Assembly (NCBI RefSeq): GCF_049994905.1 | Contig: NZ_CP188258.1 | Span: forward strand, 2,170,001 to 2,234,000 | DNA length: 64,000 nt | Direction: 5' to 3' | From: Diaminobutyricibacter sp049994905 | Lineage (GTDB): Bacteria; Actinomycetota; Actinomycetes; Actinomycetales; Microbacteriaceae | Shown: positions 26,355 through 35,546 of the stretch, piece by piece | Position numbering within the stretch: position 1 is the first letter of the stretch | How the letters are laid out: every line of letters starts with the position of its first letter | The notes under the pieces: model-generated | Database searches by the model: none | What the model was told of the DNA's origin: nothing | What the model saw: only the letters and a program-made list of their open reading frames with translations | Position numbers and translations under genes: made by a program

Positions 26355-27866
26355 ATGAGATCCCGCCAGAAACGAGCAGTGCGCGAGAGCCAGGAGCGCC
26401 TGGAAGTCCGCCTCGATGCGCTCGCAGCCGGGGCCGGGTTCCGAGTGCTCAGGGAGCTCGGCGAGGGTGGAACCGCCGTCGTCGGCCTCGTCGTGCCGAT
26501 CGACGCCGACCCTTTCGGCCCGCTCGAACCGTTGCGCTCTGTATTGAAGGTTCCACGATTCGACGGGAGGGGTGTCGGCGGTGTTCGGGAAGACCGTATC
26601 CTCGCGTCCGTCCGGTCACCGCACGTCGTCGCTCTGCTCGGCACTCCGGGCACGGACGCCACGGGTCTCCGTCTCGAGTACCTTCCCGGCGGCACGCTGG
26701 CTGACCTTCTCGCTCGCCGGGAATTCCTCAGGGTGGGCGAAGCGGTCACTATCCTGGTGTCGATGGTGCGCGCCCTGGCTGCGATCCATGCTGCAGGCCA
26801 CTGGCACGGGTCGCTGTCGGCCTCGAAGGTCGTCTTTGCGGCCGATGGCAGACCGGTGGTCGTCGGTCTGTCACACGCCGTTCCTGTGGCGGCAGAGCCC
26901 GTCTCAGGCCCCAGTGAGTCAGCCGCAGCTCCGGACGACGACGGCTTCAGGGAGGTCGTCGCCCTTCTGGCTGAGGCCGTCGGCGACGAGAAAATCATCC
27001 CGGACGCAGGTGAGTTGATGGCGCTGTCGCACTCCGGGCTCTCACGGTCGATCGACGCGTTCGGATGGCAGCAACTCGAAGAGCGGGCCTTCGGCATCGC
27101 GCGTCCGGAGCCCGTGCTGCTGACGCCGCCTTCGATCGCACTGGCCCCGGGGGCGGGACGATCGCCAGTCGTCACGCGCCACGAGACGCGGAGCGCCACG
27201 GTCGGCCTCCAGGAATCATCTCGTCGATGGCTGGATCGAATTCGCGCCATCGGTATCGTGCGGCGCGCCCAGAAGAAGCGAAAGCTTGTTGTCTACTCGG
27301 CAGGATCCCTCCTGGTCGCCTGCGCGGTGGCGGTTGCTGTGGCCGCCGGGCCGGCTGTCGGGCACGATTCCCCTGCGTCCTCAGCGTCCCTCGGGGGAGC
27401 GAGCGCACCGCCGACGGATCAGCCGGATTCTGAGCCGCATGTTTCAGCCACGCCGACTGCCCCGACGGCATCGTCTGACAGCCCCGAGGCAGCGGCGCCG
27501 CGTACAGCGGAACAAGACGACCCGGTCGACGCAGCTGTCCGGCTGCTCGCGGCACGCCTTGACTGTTTCTCCACTCAGCGTGATGCGGGCTGCCTCGAGC
27601 CGGTGCTCCAACCCGGCTCGGCGATCGACTCCAGTGACCGGGCGTCTCTCCGCAAAGGTGGGACGGACGCTTCGGTGAAAGGGCTCGACTTCCGTGGCTA
27701 CGAGGTCTCGATGCTGGAACGGATGGGCGACGCCGCGCTCCTTGCGTTGACACCTCCCCCTCCTTCGCCTGCGCAGGAGGGGGAGGCTGCGCATACAAAA
27801 CCGGCCTCGCTCCTGATTGTCAGGGGCGAGGCCGGTTGGAGACTGCGGGAGCTCTTCGAGAACTAG
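26355..27866 (+). CDS. Single-pass membrane pseudokinase (protein-kinase-like fold)
   Basis: This 503-residue protein has a kinase-like domain (about residues 29-260), a basic juxtamembrane stretch, one membrane helix (about 308-332) and a ~170-residue outer domain that is Pro/Thr/Ser-rich and then holds two closely spaced cysteines (LDCFSTQRDAGC). Kinase landmarks are partly kept: glycine loop LGEGGTAVVG (35-44), lysine K65 in SVLKVPRF, helix-C glutamate E79. The catalytic HRDLKPxN is replaced by H151-G-S-L-S-A-S-K, and DFG by GLS, so phosphotransfer is unlikely. The upstream 158-bp gap shows no clear promoter. Its last codons contain the terminator of the convergent sucB gene. Confidence 0.75.
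   Translation: MRSRQKRAVRESQERLEVRLDALAAGAGFRVLRELGEGGTAVVGLVVPIDADPFGPLEPLRSVLKVPRFDGRGVGGVREDRILASVRSPHVVALLGTPGTDATGLRLEYLPGGTLADLLARREFLRVGEAVTILVSMVRALAAIHAAGHWHGSLSASKVVFAADGRPVVVGLSHAVPVAAEPVSGPSESAAAPDDDGFREVVALLAEAVGDEKIIPDAGELMALSHSGLSRSIDAFGWQQLEERAFGIARPEPVLLTPPSIALAPGAGRSPVVTRHETRSATVGLQESSRRWLDRIRAIGIVRRAQKKRKLVVYSAGSLLVACAVAVAVAAGPAVGHDSPASSASLGGASAPPTDQPDSEPHVSATPTAPTASSDSPEAAAPRTAEQDDPVDAAVRLLAARLDCFSTQRDAGCLEPVLQPGSAIDSSDRASLRKGGTDASVKGLDFRGYEVSMLERMGDAALLALTPPPPSPAQEGEAAHTKPASLLIVRGEAGWRLRELFEN
27799..27837 (-). terminator. Intrinsic terminator of the E2 gene, inside the convergent coding region
   Basis: An 18-bp stem (27799-27816 with 27820-27837, one G-U wobble) closes a 3-nt loop. 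On the minus strand it is followed by a TTTTGTAT tract, so it terminates sucB transcription 36 nt after the stop codon while lying within the last 25 codons of the pseudokinase gene. Confidence 0.7.
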
Positions 27867-27872
27867 TTCGGC

Positions 27873-29465
27873 TCAGATGCCGAGGTTCGCTTCGAACGCA
27901 CCACCCTCGAGACGGTTCTTGACGGCCACGAGGAAGCGTGCGGCGTCCGCGCCGTCGACGATGCGGTGATCGTACGACAGTGCAAGGTAGACGGTCGAGC
28001 GGATCGCGATCGAGTCGGTACCATCGGCGTTCACGACGACTGGCTTTTTCGAGACGATTCCCGTGCCGAGAATCGCGACCTGCGGCAGGAAGACCACCGG
28101 GGTGTCGAAGAGAGCGCCGCGCGAACCCGTGTTCGTCAGGGTGAAGGTACCGCCCGCGAGCTCATCGGGCTTGAGTCTGTTCTCGCGTGTGCGCTCCGCC
28201 AGGTCGGCGATCTCACGGGCAAGGCCTGCGATATCGAGGTCACCGGCGTTGCGAACGACGGGCGTGAGCAAGCCACGCTCCGTGTCGACGGCGATCGAGA
28301 TGTTCTCGTGATCGGGGTAGACGATCGAATCGCCATCGATCGTCGCATTGATCACCGGGTAGGTCTTCAACGCCTCGGCTGCCGCAAGAGCGAAGAACGG
28401 AAGGAAGGAGAGCTTCGTGCCCGTCTTCGCCTGGAAGTCCGCCTTCACGCGGTCACGGAGTGCGGCCACTTTGGTCACATCGACCTCGACCACCGTGGTG
28501 AGCTGAGCAGACGACTGCATGGACAGAACGGCGCGCTCAGCGACAACCTTGCGGAGGCGCGACATCGGCTGCGTGGTGCCACGAAGTGGTGACACCTCGG
28601 GTGCTGCTGCCGCTGCGACCGGAGCCGCGGCAGCAGCAGGGGCCGCCGGGGCGCTCGCGTCGAGGATGTCCTGCTTGCGAATACGACCGCCGACGCCACT
28701 GCCGGTCACGCTGGAGAGGTCGACACCCTGCTCGTTGGCGAGCTTGCGGACGATCGGGGTGACATAGCCGGACCCGGCGTGTGCGCCGGTCGGCGCTGCA
28801 GCGGGAGCCGCCACGGGAGCGGGTGCGGCAACGGGCTCTGCAGCTGCAGGGGCCTCCGCGGCGGGCGCCGGAGCAGCAACAGGCTCAGCGGGAGCAGCAG
28901 GCGCTGCGGCGACAGGTTCCGGTGCGGCGACAGGCTCTGCCGGTGCAGCAACGGGCTCCGGTGCGGCGACAGGCTCTGCCTGTGCGGCAACGGGCTCTGC
29001 CGGCGCAGCCGGAGCTTCGGCGACCGGCGCGGGCTCTGCAGGAGCGGCAGGTTCAGCGGGAGCCGGGGCCTCAGGCGCAGCCACGGGCTCGGCCGGGGCC
29101 GGTGCCTCAGGCGCAGCCACGGGCTCGGCCGGGGCCGGTGCCTCAGGCGCAGCCACGGGCTCGGCCGGGGCCGGGGCCTCAGGCGCTGCCTCGGCGGCAG
29201 GCGCCGCCGGAGCCTCGCCCGAACCGGATCCGTCGCCGATCGTTACGAGCGGAGTGCCGACCTCGACGGTCTCGTCCTCCTGCACGAGGATCGACTCGAT
29301 CACACCTGCCACGGGGGAGGGGATCTCGGTGTCGACCTTGTCGGTCGATACCTCGAGCAGGGGCTCGTCGACCTCGACACGGTCCCCTACGTTCTTCAAC
29401 CAGCGGGTGACCGTGCCTTCCGTGACACTCTCTCCGAGTGCCGGGAGGCTGACGGATTCGCTCAT
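27873..29465 (-). CDS. sucB: Dihydrolipoamide acyltransferase (E2 of pyruvate/2-oxoglutarate dehydrogenase)
   Basis: The 530-residue E2 has one lipoyl domain (lipoyl lysine K43 in EVSTDKVDTEIP), a very long Ala/Pro/Glu linker (about 85-235), a peripheral-subunit-binding domain (TPIVRKLANEQGVDLSSVTGSG) and the C-terminal acyltransferase with LSYDHRIVDGADAARFL holding the catalytic His and Asp-Gly. In actinobacteria such a protein serves mainly pyruvate dehydrogenase and shares E3 with the OdhA/Kgd complex, so the sucB name reflects annotation habit. Lpd (E3) is immediately upstream in the same direction, and the lipoylation genes are 1.7 kb away. Confidence 0.9.
   Translation of the reverse strand: MSESVSLPALGESVTEGTVTRWLKNVGDRVEVDEPLLEVSTDKVDTEIPSPVAGVIESILVQEDETVEVGTPLVTIGDGSGSGEAPAAPAAEAAPEAPAPAEPVAAPEAPAPAEPVAAPEAPAPAEPVAAPEAPAPAEPAAPAEPAPVAEAPAAPAEPVAAQAEPVAAPEPVAAPAEPVAAPEPVAAAPAAPAEPVAAPAPAAEAPAAAEPVAAPAPVAAPAAAPTGAHAGSGYVTPIVRKLANEQGVDLSSVTGSGVGGRIRKQDILDASAPAAPAAAAAPVAAAAAPEVSPLRGTTQPMSRLRKVVAERAVLSMQSSAQLTTVVEVDVTKVAALRDRVKADFQAKTGTKLSFLPFFALAAAEALKTYPVINATIDGDSIVYPDHENISIAVDTERGLLTPVVRNAGDLDIAGLAREIADLAERTRENRLKPDELAGGTFTLTNTGSRGALFDTPVVFLPQVAILGTGIVSKKPVVVNADGTDSIAIRSTVYLALSYDHRIVDGADAARFLVAVKNRLEGGAFEANLGI
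29068..29175 (-). repeat. Three tandem 36-bp repeats in the E2 linker
   Basis: Copies at 29068-29103, 29104-29139 and 29140-29175 are identical except for the last base of the third. Each encodes the 12-residue unit PAEPVAAPEAPA. The flanking linker holds older, diverged copies, so the array is probably still changing in number. Confidence 0.85.
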
Positions 29466-29530
29466 GACGTTGTCTCCTTCAAACCAATTCGTTCAGTAGC
29501 TTATTGCAGGTCCTGCGCCGGGGCGCCGGA

Positions 29531-30904
29531 TTACAGGGTGTGGAGCGGCTTGCCCGCCAGATAAAGGAATGCCTCGCCGAGAGACTCGTTCTGCGTCGGG
29601 TGCGCGTGAACCAGCGGTGCGATGTCCTCGGGGTAGGCCTCCCAGTTGACGACGAGCTGTGCTTCGCCGATGAGCTCACCGACGCGAGCGCCGATCATGT
29701 GGACGCCGACCACAGGGCCGTCGTTCACGCGAACGACCTTCACCGAGCCGGAGGTGCCGATGATCTCGCTCTTGCCGTTGCCGGCGAGGCTGTAGTCGTA
29801 GCTCGACACGTTGTCTGCGCCGTACTGTTCGACGGCGCGCGCTTCGCTCAGGCCGACCGATGCGACCTCGGGGTCGCAGTAGGTGACCTTCGGGATGTTC
29901 ACATCGGGGATGACGACGGGGTTCAGGCCCGCGATCTCCTCGGCGACGAAGATTCCCTGCTGGAAGCCGCGGTGCGCGAGCTGCAGACCGGGGACGATGT
30001 CACCGACCGCGTAGAGGCCGGGGATGTTGGTGGCAAGGCGCTCATTCGTGATCACGAAACCGCGATCCATCGTGACGCCGACCTCTTCGTAGCCGAGTCC
30101 CGCCGTCGACGGGCCACGGCCGACGGCGACGAGCAGGAGCTCGGCGTCGACGGTGTCACCGTTCTCGAGTGTGACGACGACGCCGTCGTCGTTCTGGGTC
30201 ACGCCCTGGAAACGCACACCGAGCCGGAAGTCGATGCCGCGGCGGCGGAATGCCCGCTCGAGCGACTTGCTGATTGCCTCGTCCTCGTTCGGGACCAGAT
30301 GCGGAAGAGCCTCGACGATGGTCACATCGGCGCCGAAGGACTTCCAGACGCTGGCGAATTCCACGCCGATGACACCGCCGCCGAGCACGGCGACCTTCTT
30401 CGGTACGAAGTCGAGCTCGAGTGCCTGCTCGCTGGTGATGACGCGGCCGCCGATCTCGAGGCCGGGAAGCGACCGGGAGTAGGAGCCGGTGGCGAGGATG
30501 ACGTTCTTGCCGACGATGGTGTCCTCACCGACCTGGACGGTCGTCGGGGAGGTCAGGCGACCCGTTCCCTCGATGACCGTGATGCCTCGCGCCTTGACAA
30601 GGCCCTGGAGGCCCTTGTACTTCTTGGCGACGATGCCCTCGCGGTACGTCGTGACGCCGGCGATGTCGATGCCCTCGAACGTGGTGTTGATGCCGTACTT
30701 CGACGACTCACGCGAGTAGTCCGCGACCTCGGCCGCGTGGAGCAGGGCTTTGGTGGGGATGCAGCCCCGGTGAAGACAGGTGCCTCCGACCTTGTCCTTC
30801 TCGATCATGCCAACGGTGAAACCGAGCTCGCTCGCGCGCAATGCTGCCGCGTAGCCTCCGCTCCCACCGCCGAGCACCACAATGTCAAAGTTCTGCTCAG
30901 ACAC
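29531..30904 (-). CDS. lpdA: Dihydrolipoyl dehydrogenase (E3)
   Basis: The 457-residue FAD-dependent disulfide oxidoreductase re-oxidises the lipoyl arm of E2, passing electrons to NAD. FAD-binding VVLGGGSGGYAAALRA, the redox pair in GGTCLHRGCIPTKALLH, the second nucleotide site VLGGGVIGVEFAS and the C-terminal HAHPTQNESLGEAF with the catalytic His-Glu are all present. GTG 30904 was chosen for its GAGGGAG ribosome site 7 nt away; a longer frame to 30985 adds unconserved residues. It precedes the E2 gene by 65 bp and is likely co-transcribed with it. Confidence 0.95.
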   Translation of the reverse strand: MSEQNFDIVVLGGGSGGYAAALRASELGFTVGMIEKDKVGGTCLHRGCIPTKALLHAAEVADYSRESSKYGINTTFEGIDIAGVTTYREGIVAKKYKGLQGLVKARGITVIEGTGRLTSPTTVQVGEDTIVGKNVILATGSYSRSLPGLEIGGRVITSEQALELDFVPKKVAVLGGGVIGVEFASVWKSFGADVTIVEALPHLVPNEDEAISKSLERAFRRRGIDFRLGVRFQGVTQNDDGVVVTLENGDTVDAELLLVAVGRGPSTAGLGYEEVGVTMDRGFVITNERLATNIPGLYAVGDIVPGLQLAHRGFQQGIFVAEEIAGLNPVVIPDVNIPKVTYCDPEVASVGLSEARAVEQYGADNVSSYDYSLAGNGKSEIIGTSGSVKVVRVNDGPVVGVHMIGARVGELIGEAQLVVNWEAYPEDIAPLVHAHPTQNESLGEAFLYLAGKPLHTL

Positions 30905-30979
30905 CCAGCTACTCCCTCGCGCATCAGGATTCGTGACACGACCGTGCCCTTGAGGGGTAACTCGAGGGCAGGCGTTGAA

Positions 30980-30998
30980 AGGCAAGATTTTCTTGCCT
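30980..30998 (-). terminator. Candidate terminator of pepA
   Basis: An 8-bp stem AGGCAAGA / TCTTGCCT closes a 3-nt AAA loop and is followed on the minus strand by TTC. It lies 12 nt after the pepA stop and upstream of lpdA, so it would separate the two transcription units. The stem is short and the T-tract poor. Confidence 0.45.
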
Positions 30999-31009
30999 CT
31001 ACGACCTTA

Positions 31010-32497
31010 CTACTGTCGCGAAAAGTCCTCGGCCAGACGGAGCAGCGCCCGTACGCTGACGGCGGACGGCCCCTTGCCGGTGAACCCGAACGGCGTAGCA
31101 GGTCCCTTGGCGGGGCCGGCGATGTCGAGGTGCGCCCAGGGGATGCGGGCAGCGTCATCGCCTTCTCCGTTCGTACCGACGAATTCCTGAAGGAACACGC
31201 CTGCCAGCAACATCCCACCGGCCGTGTTGCCCGGATTGGCGTTCGCGATGTCGGCGACGTCCGAGTTGATCGTCGCGCGGAGCTCGCCGGGAAGGGGCAT
31301 CGGCCAGAGCAGTTCACCGGTGGCCCCGGCCGCCCCGACGACCTGCCTGACGAGGTCGTCGTCGCCCATGACAGCGGCATATCGCGTACCCAGCGCGACA
31401 AGCGCGGCCCCGGTCAGGGTCGCGACATCCACGATCGCATCCGGATGTTCTTCACTTGCAGCGACAAGGCCGTCCGCCATGACGAGTCGCCCTTCCGCAT
31501 CCGTGTTGAGAACCTCAACGGTACGGCCGCCGCGGATGCGCAGAACGTCGTTCGGGCGGATCGCGGTTCCCGACGGCATGTTCTCGGCGATGCACAGCCA
31601 GGCCGTCACACGCACCGGAAGTGCGAGGCGCGCTGCCGCAAGAGTGACCGCGAGCACGGTCGCCGCGCCCGTCATGTCGTATTTCATTCCGACCATCCCG
31701 GTCGGGGGCTTCAGCGACAGACCGCCGGTGTCGAAGGTGATCCCCTTCCCTACCAGGGCGAGGTGCCTGGCTGCACCCGCCGGCGAGTAGGCCACTTTGA
31801 CCAGGCGCGGGCCGCGGGACGATCCCTGGCCGACGCCGAGGATTCCACCGAACCCGTCTGCCTCGAGAGCAGCCTCATCCCACACGGTCACCTCCACGGG
31901 AAGGTCTGCGCCCCGGTCCAGCGCTACCTGGGCGAGCGAGGCCGGGTACAGGTCCAGCGGGGGAGTGTTCACGAGGTCCTTCACCAGGGTCGCCGCCTCG
32001 GCGACTGCTGCGGCATGCTCGACCAGGGCATCCGCATCCGCCACCTCACCGACGACCGTGACGGCCGAAACAGGCTCCTTCACCCCTGCGGCCGACGACA
32101 CGCGATACGTGGTGAACGCGTATGCGCCGAGTGCCGCGCCCTCGAGGAGGGCCCCGGCTTCCTCGTCGCCGTCGAACGCGATGGCGACGGCGACGCGACC
32201 GAAACCGGCGAGCTGGCGGATGGCCGACCCCGCCGCATACCGGAAGGCGTCCGTGTCGCGCTCGGCCGGCATCCCGATCACTGCGACCGGCGCTTCGCCT
32301 CCGCCGCGCGGAAGCCGCACGAGTTCGTCGCGTCCCCCGCCGAAGCCGATGGCGTCGAGCTGCGCGGCGACGGAGTCGAAGCCAGGCGAAGCGACCAGAG
32401 TGACGGCACCGTTGACAACGCTGGCGCCGATCACCACCACGTCGGTGTCGCTGCTTGACGGAACAGATGAGGAGAAGGCGAGGGAAGGCACAGTCAT
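31010..32497 (-). CDS. pepA: Leucyl aminopeptidase (M17 family)
   Basis: The 495-residue two-metal aminopeptidase releases N-terminal amino acids in peptide recycling. The C-terminal catalytic domain has the metal and substrate ligands in GKGITFDTGGLSLKPPTGM and the M17 signature NTDAEGRL. The N-terminal domain is the less conserved regulatory half. ATG 32497 lies 6 nt after a TACATT hexamer on the minus strand, implying leaderless translation. It is divergent from the PAC2 gene across 97 bp. Confidence 0.94.
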   Translation of the reverse strand: MTVPSLAFSSSVPSSSDTDVVVIGASVVNGAVTLVASPGFDSVAAQLDAIGFGGGRDELVRLPRGGGEAPVAVIGMPAERDTDAFRYAAGSAIRQLAGFGRVAVAIAFDGDEEAGALLEGAALGAYAFTTYRVSSAAGVKEPVSAVTVVGEVADADALVEHAAAVAEAATLVKDLVNTPPLDLYPASLAQVALDRGADLPVEVTVWDEAALEADGFGGILGVGQGSSRGPRLVKVAYSPAGAARHLALVGKGITFDTGGLSLKPPTGMVGMKYDMTGAATVLAVTLAAARLALPVRVTAWLCIAENMPSGTAIRPNDVLRIRGGRTVEVLNTDAEGRLVMADGLVAASEEHPDAIVDVATLTGAALVALGTRYAAVMGDDDLVRQVVGAAGATGELLWPMPLPGELRATINSDVADIANANPGNTAGGMLLAGVFLQEFVGTNGEGDDAARIPWAHLDIAGPAKGPATPFGFTGKGPSAVSVRALLRLAEDFSRQ

Positions 32498-32594
32498 GAC
32501 TCGAATGTAGTCGTTGGCAGGTGTTCGCTCTGGGCGTGCCCACACACGCGCGGTTCCCGGCAACGGTCCAGCGCCCGCCGTTTAGAGTTGAAAC

Positions 32595-33524
32595 ATGCAG
32601 GATCCCGGCGAACTCTACGAACTCAATCCAGACCTCCGTGAGGTCCCGGAGGGGTTGAACCTGGTCGCGGGCCTGACCGGTTTCGCTGATGCGGGTGCGG
32701 GTGTCACCCAGCTCGGCACCTACCTCCTCGGAACACTCGACCACGAGGTCGTCGCTACGTTCGACGCCGATATCCTGCTCGACTACCGCGCGCGGCGCCC
32801 CACCATCTATTTCGACCAGGACCACCTGACCGACTACGAGCCCGCCACGCTCAAGCTCTACCTCGCTTACGACGAGCTGCGCCAGCCTTTCCTTCTGCTC
32901 ACCGGGTTCGAGCCCGACTTCCAGTGGGAGCGGTTCAGCAGGGCGGTACTCGGTCTGATCGACCGGCTGAAGGTCAAGGGCGTCACGTGGGTGCACTCCA
33001 TCCCCATGCCGGTCCCGCACACCCGGCCGATCGGGGTGACTGTCAGTGGCAACCGCGGCGACCTGATCGATGCGATGTCGATCTGGAAGCCGCACACCCA
33101 GGTGCCGGCGAACGCGCTGCACCTCGTCGAGTACCGACTCCAGCAGCTCGCCTACCCGATCGCAGGTTTCATCCTTCTGATCCCGCACTACCTCGCCGAC
33201 ACCGAGTATCCCGCTGCGGCCATCACCGCACTCGAGAGCATCAGCGCTGCGACGGGCCTGATCTTCCCGACGGATCGTCTGCGCCAGGAAGACAGGGACT
33301 TCGTGGCGAACATCGACGAGCAGGTGGCGTCGAACCCGGAGCTCGGCCGCCTGGTCGGTGCACTCGAAGAGCGGCACGACAGCTACATGCAGGACACGCA
33401 ACTGCGGTCCCCGCTGACCGATGAAGACGGGGAACTCCCGTCCGCTGACGAGATCGCGCAGGAGCTCGAGAACTTCCTCGCATTCCGTCGCCACGGCGAC
33501 GACGAGAACGGCCAGTCGCGTTAG
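32595..33524 (+). CDS. PAC2-family protein
   Basis: The 309-residue protein belongs to the PAC2 (proteasome-assembly-chaperone-like) family common in actinobacteria. It shows NLVAGLTGFADAGAGVTQLGTYLLG at the N-terminus, the central LLTGFEPDFQWERF and the THVHSIPMPVPHTRP-like segment (here TWVHSIPMPVPHTRP). The bacterial role is unknown. TAGAGT ends 6 nt before ATG 32595. The methyltransferase gene begins 4 nt after its stop and the MFS gene follows, making a likely three-gene unit. Confidence 0.85.
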   Translation: MQDPGELYELNPDLREVPEGLNLVAGLTGFADAGAGVTQLGTYLLGTLDHEVVATFDADILLDYRARRPTIYFDQDHLTDYEPATLKLYLAYDELRQPFLLLTGFEPDFQWERFSRAVLGLIDRLKVKGVTWVHSIPMPVPHTRPIGVTVSGNRGDLIDAMSIWKPHTQVPANALHLVEYRLQQLAYPIAGFILLIPHYLADTEYPAAAITALESISAATGLIFPTDRLRQEDRDFVANIDEQVASNPELGRLVGALEERHDSYMQDTQLRSPLTDEDGELPSADEIAQELENFLAFRRHGDDENGQSR

Positions 33525-33528
33525 CGGC

Positions 33529-34209
33529 ATGGTCGACGAGTCGTTTCTCGAGACCACGCGCGCGGCCTACGACACGGTCGCGGCCGATTACGCGGAACTG
33601 CTGAGGGATGAGCTCGCGGTCAAGCCGTGGGATCGCGCCGTCCTCGCGACGTTCGCAGAGCTCGTGCGCGCCGACGGCGCCGGCGCCGTCGCAGACCTCG
33701 GATGCGGTCCCGGGCGCATCACCGGGCACCTGCACGATCTCGGCGTTGACGCATTCGGCATCGACCTGTCGCCCGGCATGATCGCCGTCGCCCGGGCCTC
33801 CTATCCCGGGCTGAGGTTCGAGGAAGGCACCATCACCGACCTTGCGATCGAGAGCGCATCGCTCGCAGGTGTCGTCGCCTGGTACTCGATCATCCACACC
33901 CCGCCGGAATTGCTCCCGGTCGTCTTCGCGGAGTTCGCGCGGGTTCTCGCGCCGGGCGGCCGTCTCCTCCTCGCATTCCAGGTCGGCGATGAGCGACGTC
34001 ACCTCGACCAGGGTTACGGGCATTCGATATCCCTCGACGCCTGGCGGCTTTCACCGAGCCTGGTAGCAGGGCTGCTCGCGGATGTTGGACTGTCGGTGGA
34101 TGCTCGCCTCGAAAGACAACCCGACGCGCGAGAGAAGGTCCCGCAGGCTTTCATCGTCGCCCGAAGTCCGGCCCTGGCTGACGCGCCTCCCGGTCGTACT
34201 AGCCTCTAA
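33529..34209 (+). CDS. Class I SAM-dependent methyltransferase
   Basis: The 226-residue protein has the Rossmann methyltransferase motif I VADLGCGPGRITGHL, the acidic motif II ending AFGIDLSPGMI, and the post-II region APGGRLLLAFQVGD. The substrate is not evident; the family includes small-molecule methyltransferases of the ubiquinone/SAM type. ATG 33529 was selected because the alpha-helix VDESFLETTRAAYDTVAADY is the usual N-terminal start. It lies in a tight cluster with PAC2 (4-bp gap) and the MFS gene (2-bp gap). Confidence 0.82.
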   Translation: MVDESFLETTRAAYDTVAADYAELLRDELAVKPWDRAVLATFAELVRADGAGAVADLGCGPGRITGHLHDLGVDAFGIDLSPGMIAVARASYPGLRFEEGTITDLAIESASLAGVVAWYSIIHTPPELLPVVFAEFARVLAPGGRLLLAFQVGDERRHLDQGYGHSISLDAWRLSPSLVAGLLADVGLSVDARLERQPDAREKVPQAFIVARSPALADAPPGRTSL

Positions 34210-34211
34210 GG

Positions 34212-35546
34212 GTGAACTCGCGACGATCCTGGCTGATCTTCGCGGTAGGGGTGTTCGGCTACCTCGTGGCTGTGATGCAGCGCACGACGATCGGGGTCGC
34301 CGGTGTCGCTGCGACCGAGCGGTTCCACAGCACGGCATCCGTGCTCTCGACGCTGGCGGTGGTCCAGCTCATGGTCTACGCGGCCATGCAGATCCCCGTG
34401 GGCGTGCTCATCGACCGCGTGGGGTCGCGTTGGCTGATGACCGTCGGCACGGCGCTGATGATCGCCGGTCAGGTCACGGTCGCACTCGCACCGACGATCG
34501 GGATCGCCGTCGTCGGCCGCATCCTCGTCGGGGCCGGCGACGCCACCATCTTCACGTCGCTCATCCGCCTCACAAGCTCGTGGTTCACCGGTCGGCTCGT
34601 GCCCCAGCTCTCGCAGTGGATCGGCAATATCGGCCAGCTCGGGCAGGTGCTCTCCGCTATCCCGTTCGCGCTCATCCTGCACCAGTCGGGGTGGACGACC
34701 GCGTTCCTGAGCGCGGCCTCCCTGTCGGTCGTCGCGCTCGTCGGCATCGTCGCGTTCATCACCGACCGCCCTGTCGGGTCCCGCGAGGGGCCACGGCCGG
34801 CCAGCTGGGCGGAGTCGCTGCGGCTGCTGCGCGTGAGCCTCCAGCGACCGGGCACGCAGCTCGGTTTCTGGTCGCACTTCGTGACCCAGTCCTCTGGAAC
34901 GGTCTTCAGCCTTATGTGGGGTTTCCCGTTCATGGTCTATGGACTCGGCATCGATCCGAGCGTCGCCGCGGGGCTGCTGATCGTGATGGTCGTTGCAGGC
35001 CTCATCTCCGGCCCCATCCTCGGACTCCTCACGGCACGATTTCCGCTCAGGCGCAGCAACCTCGTGCTCGCGATCGTCACGATGATGGGGCTCGCCTGGG
35101 CGACCGTGCTGCTCTGGCCGGGTACGCCGCCGTTCTGGCTCCTCATCACCCTGCTGATCGCGATCGGAATCGGCGGGCCCGGCTCCCTGATCGGGTTCGA
35201 CTTCGCCCGCACCTCCAATCCGCTGCACAGCCTCGGATCGGCCAACGGCATCGTCAATGTCGGAGGATTCCTCGCGAGCTTCGTGATGATCTTCCTGATC
35301 GGTGTGGCGCTCGATGTCGAGAACAACCTCCACATCGCGGCCGGACAGCCATCCGATCTCTATGCACTCGATTCCTTCCGGTGGGCGTTCGCCATCCAGT
35401 ACGTCATCATCGGCATCGGCGTCGTGTTCCTGATCCGGGCGCGCAGGCGCACGCGCCACAGGCTTTCCCAGGAAGAAGGAATAGAAGTGGCCCCCTTGTG
35501 GGTTGCACTCAATGAAGCGTGGAGGCGGCGGAGGCGCGAAGCCTGA
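34212..35546 (+). CDS. Major facilitator superfamily transporter
   Basis: The 444-residue protein has 12 predicted membrane helices and the MFS loop 2-3 motif GVLIDRVGSRWLM. The family branch (N-terminal AVGVFGYLVAVMQRTTIGVAG) includes nitrate/nitrite-like and general permeases; substrate unknown. GTG 34212 is preceded by TAGCCT at 34200-34205 inside the end of the methyltransferase gene, so it may have its own leaderless promoter. The C-terminal 30 residues are basic and cytosolic. Confidence 0.82.
   Translation: MNSRRSWLIFAVGVFGYLVAVMQRTTIGVAGVAATERFHSTASVLSTLAVVQLMVYAAMQIPVGVLIDRVGSRWLMTVGTALMIAGQVTVALAPTIGIAVVGRILVGAGDATIFTSLIRLTSSWFTGRLVPQLSQWIGNIGQLGQVLSAIPFALILHQSGWTTAFLSAASLSVVALVGIVAFITDRPVGSREGPRPASWAESLRLLRVSLQRPGTQLGFWSHFVTQSSGTVFSLMWGFPFMVYGLGIDPSVAAGLLIVMVVAGLISGPILGLLTARFPLRRSNLVLAIVTMMGLAWATVLLWPGTPPFWLLITLLIAIGIGGPGSLIGFDFARTSNPLHSLGSANGIVNVGGFLASFVMIFLIGVALDVENNLHIAAGQPSDLYALDSFRWAFAIQYVIIGIGVVFLIRARRRTRHRLSQEEGIEVAPLWVALNEAWRRRRREA

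Noticed and set aside
29504..32458. 984-codon open frame on the plus strand across lpdA and pepA
   Set aside because: It spans two convincing minus-strand genes and their intergenic gap and has no recognisable domain; GC-driven lack of stops.
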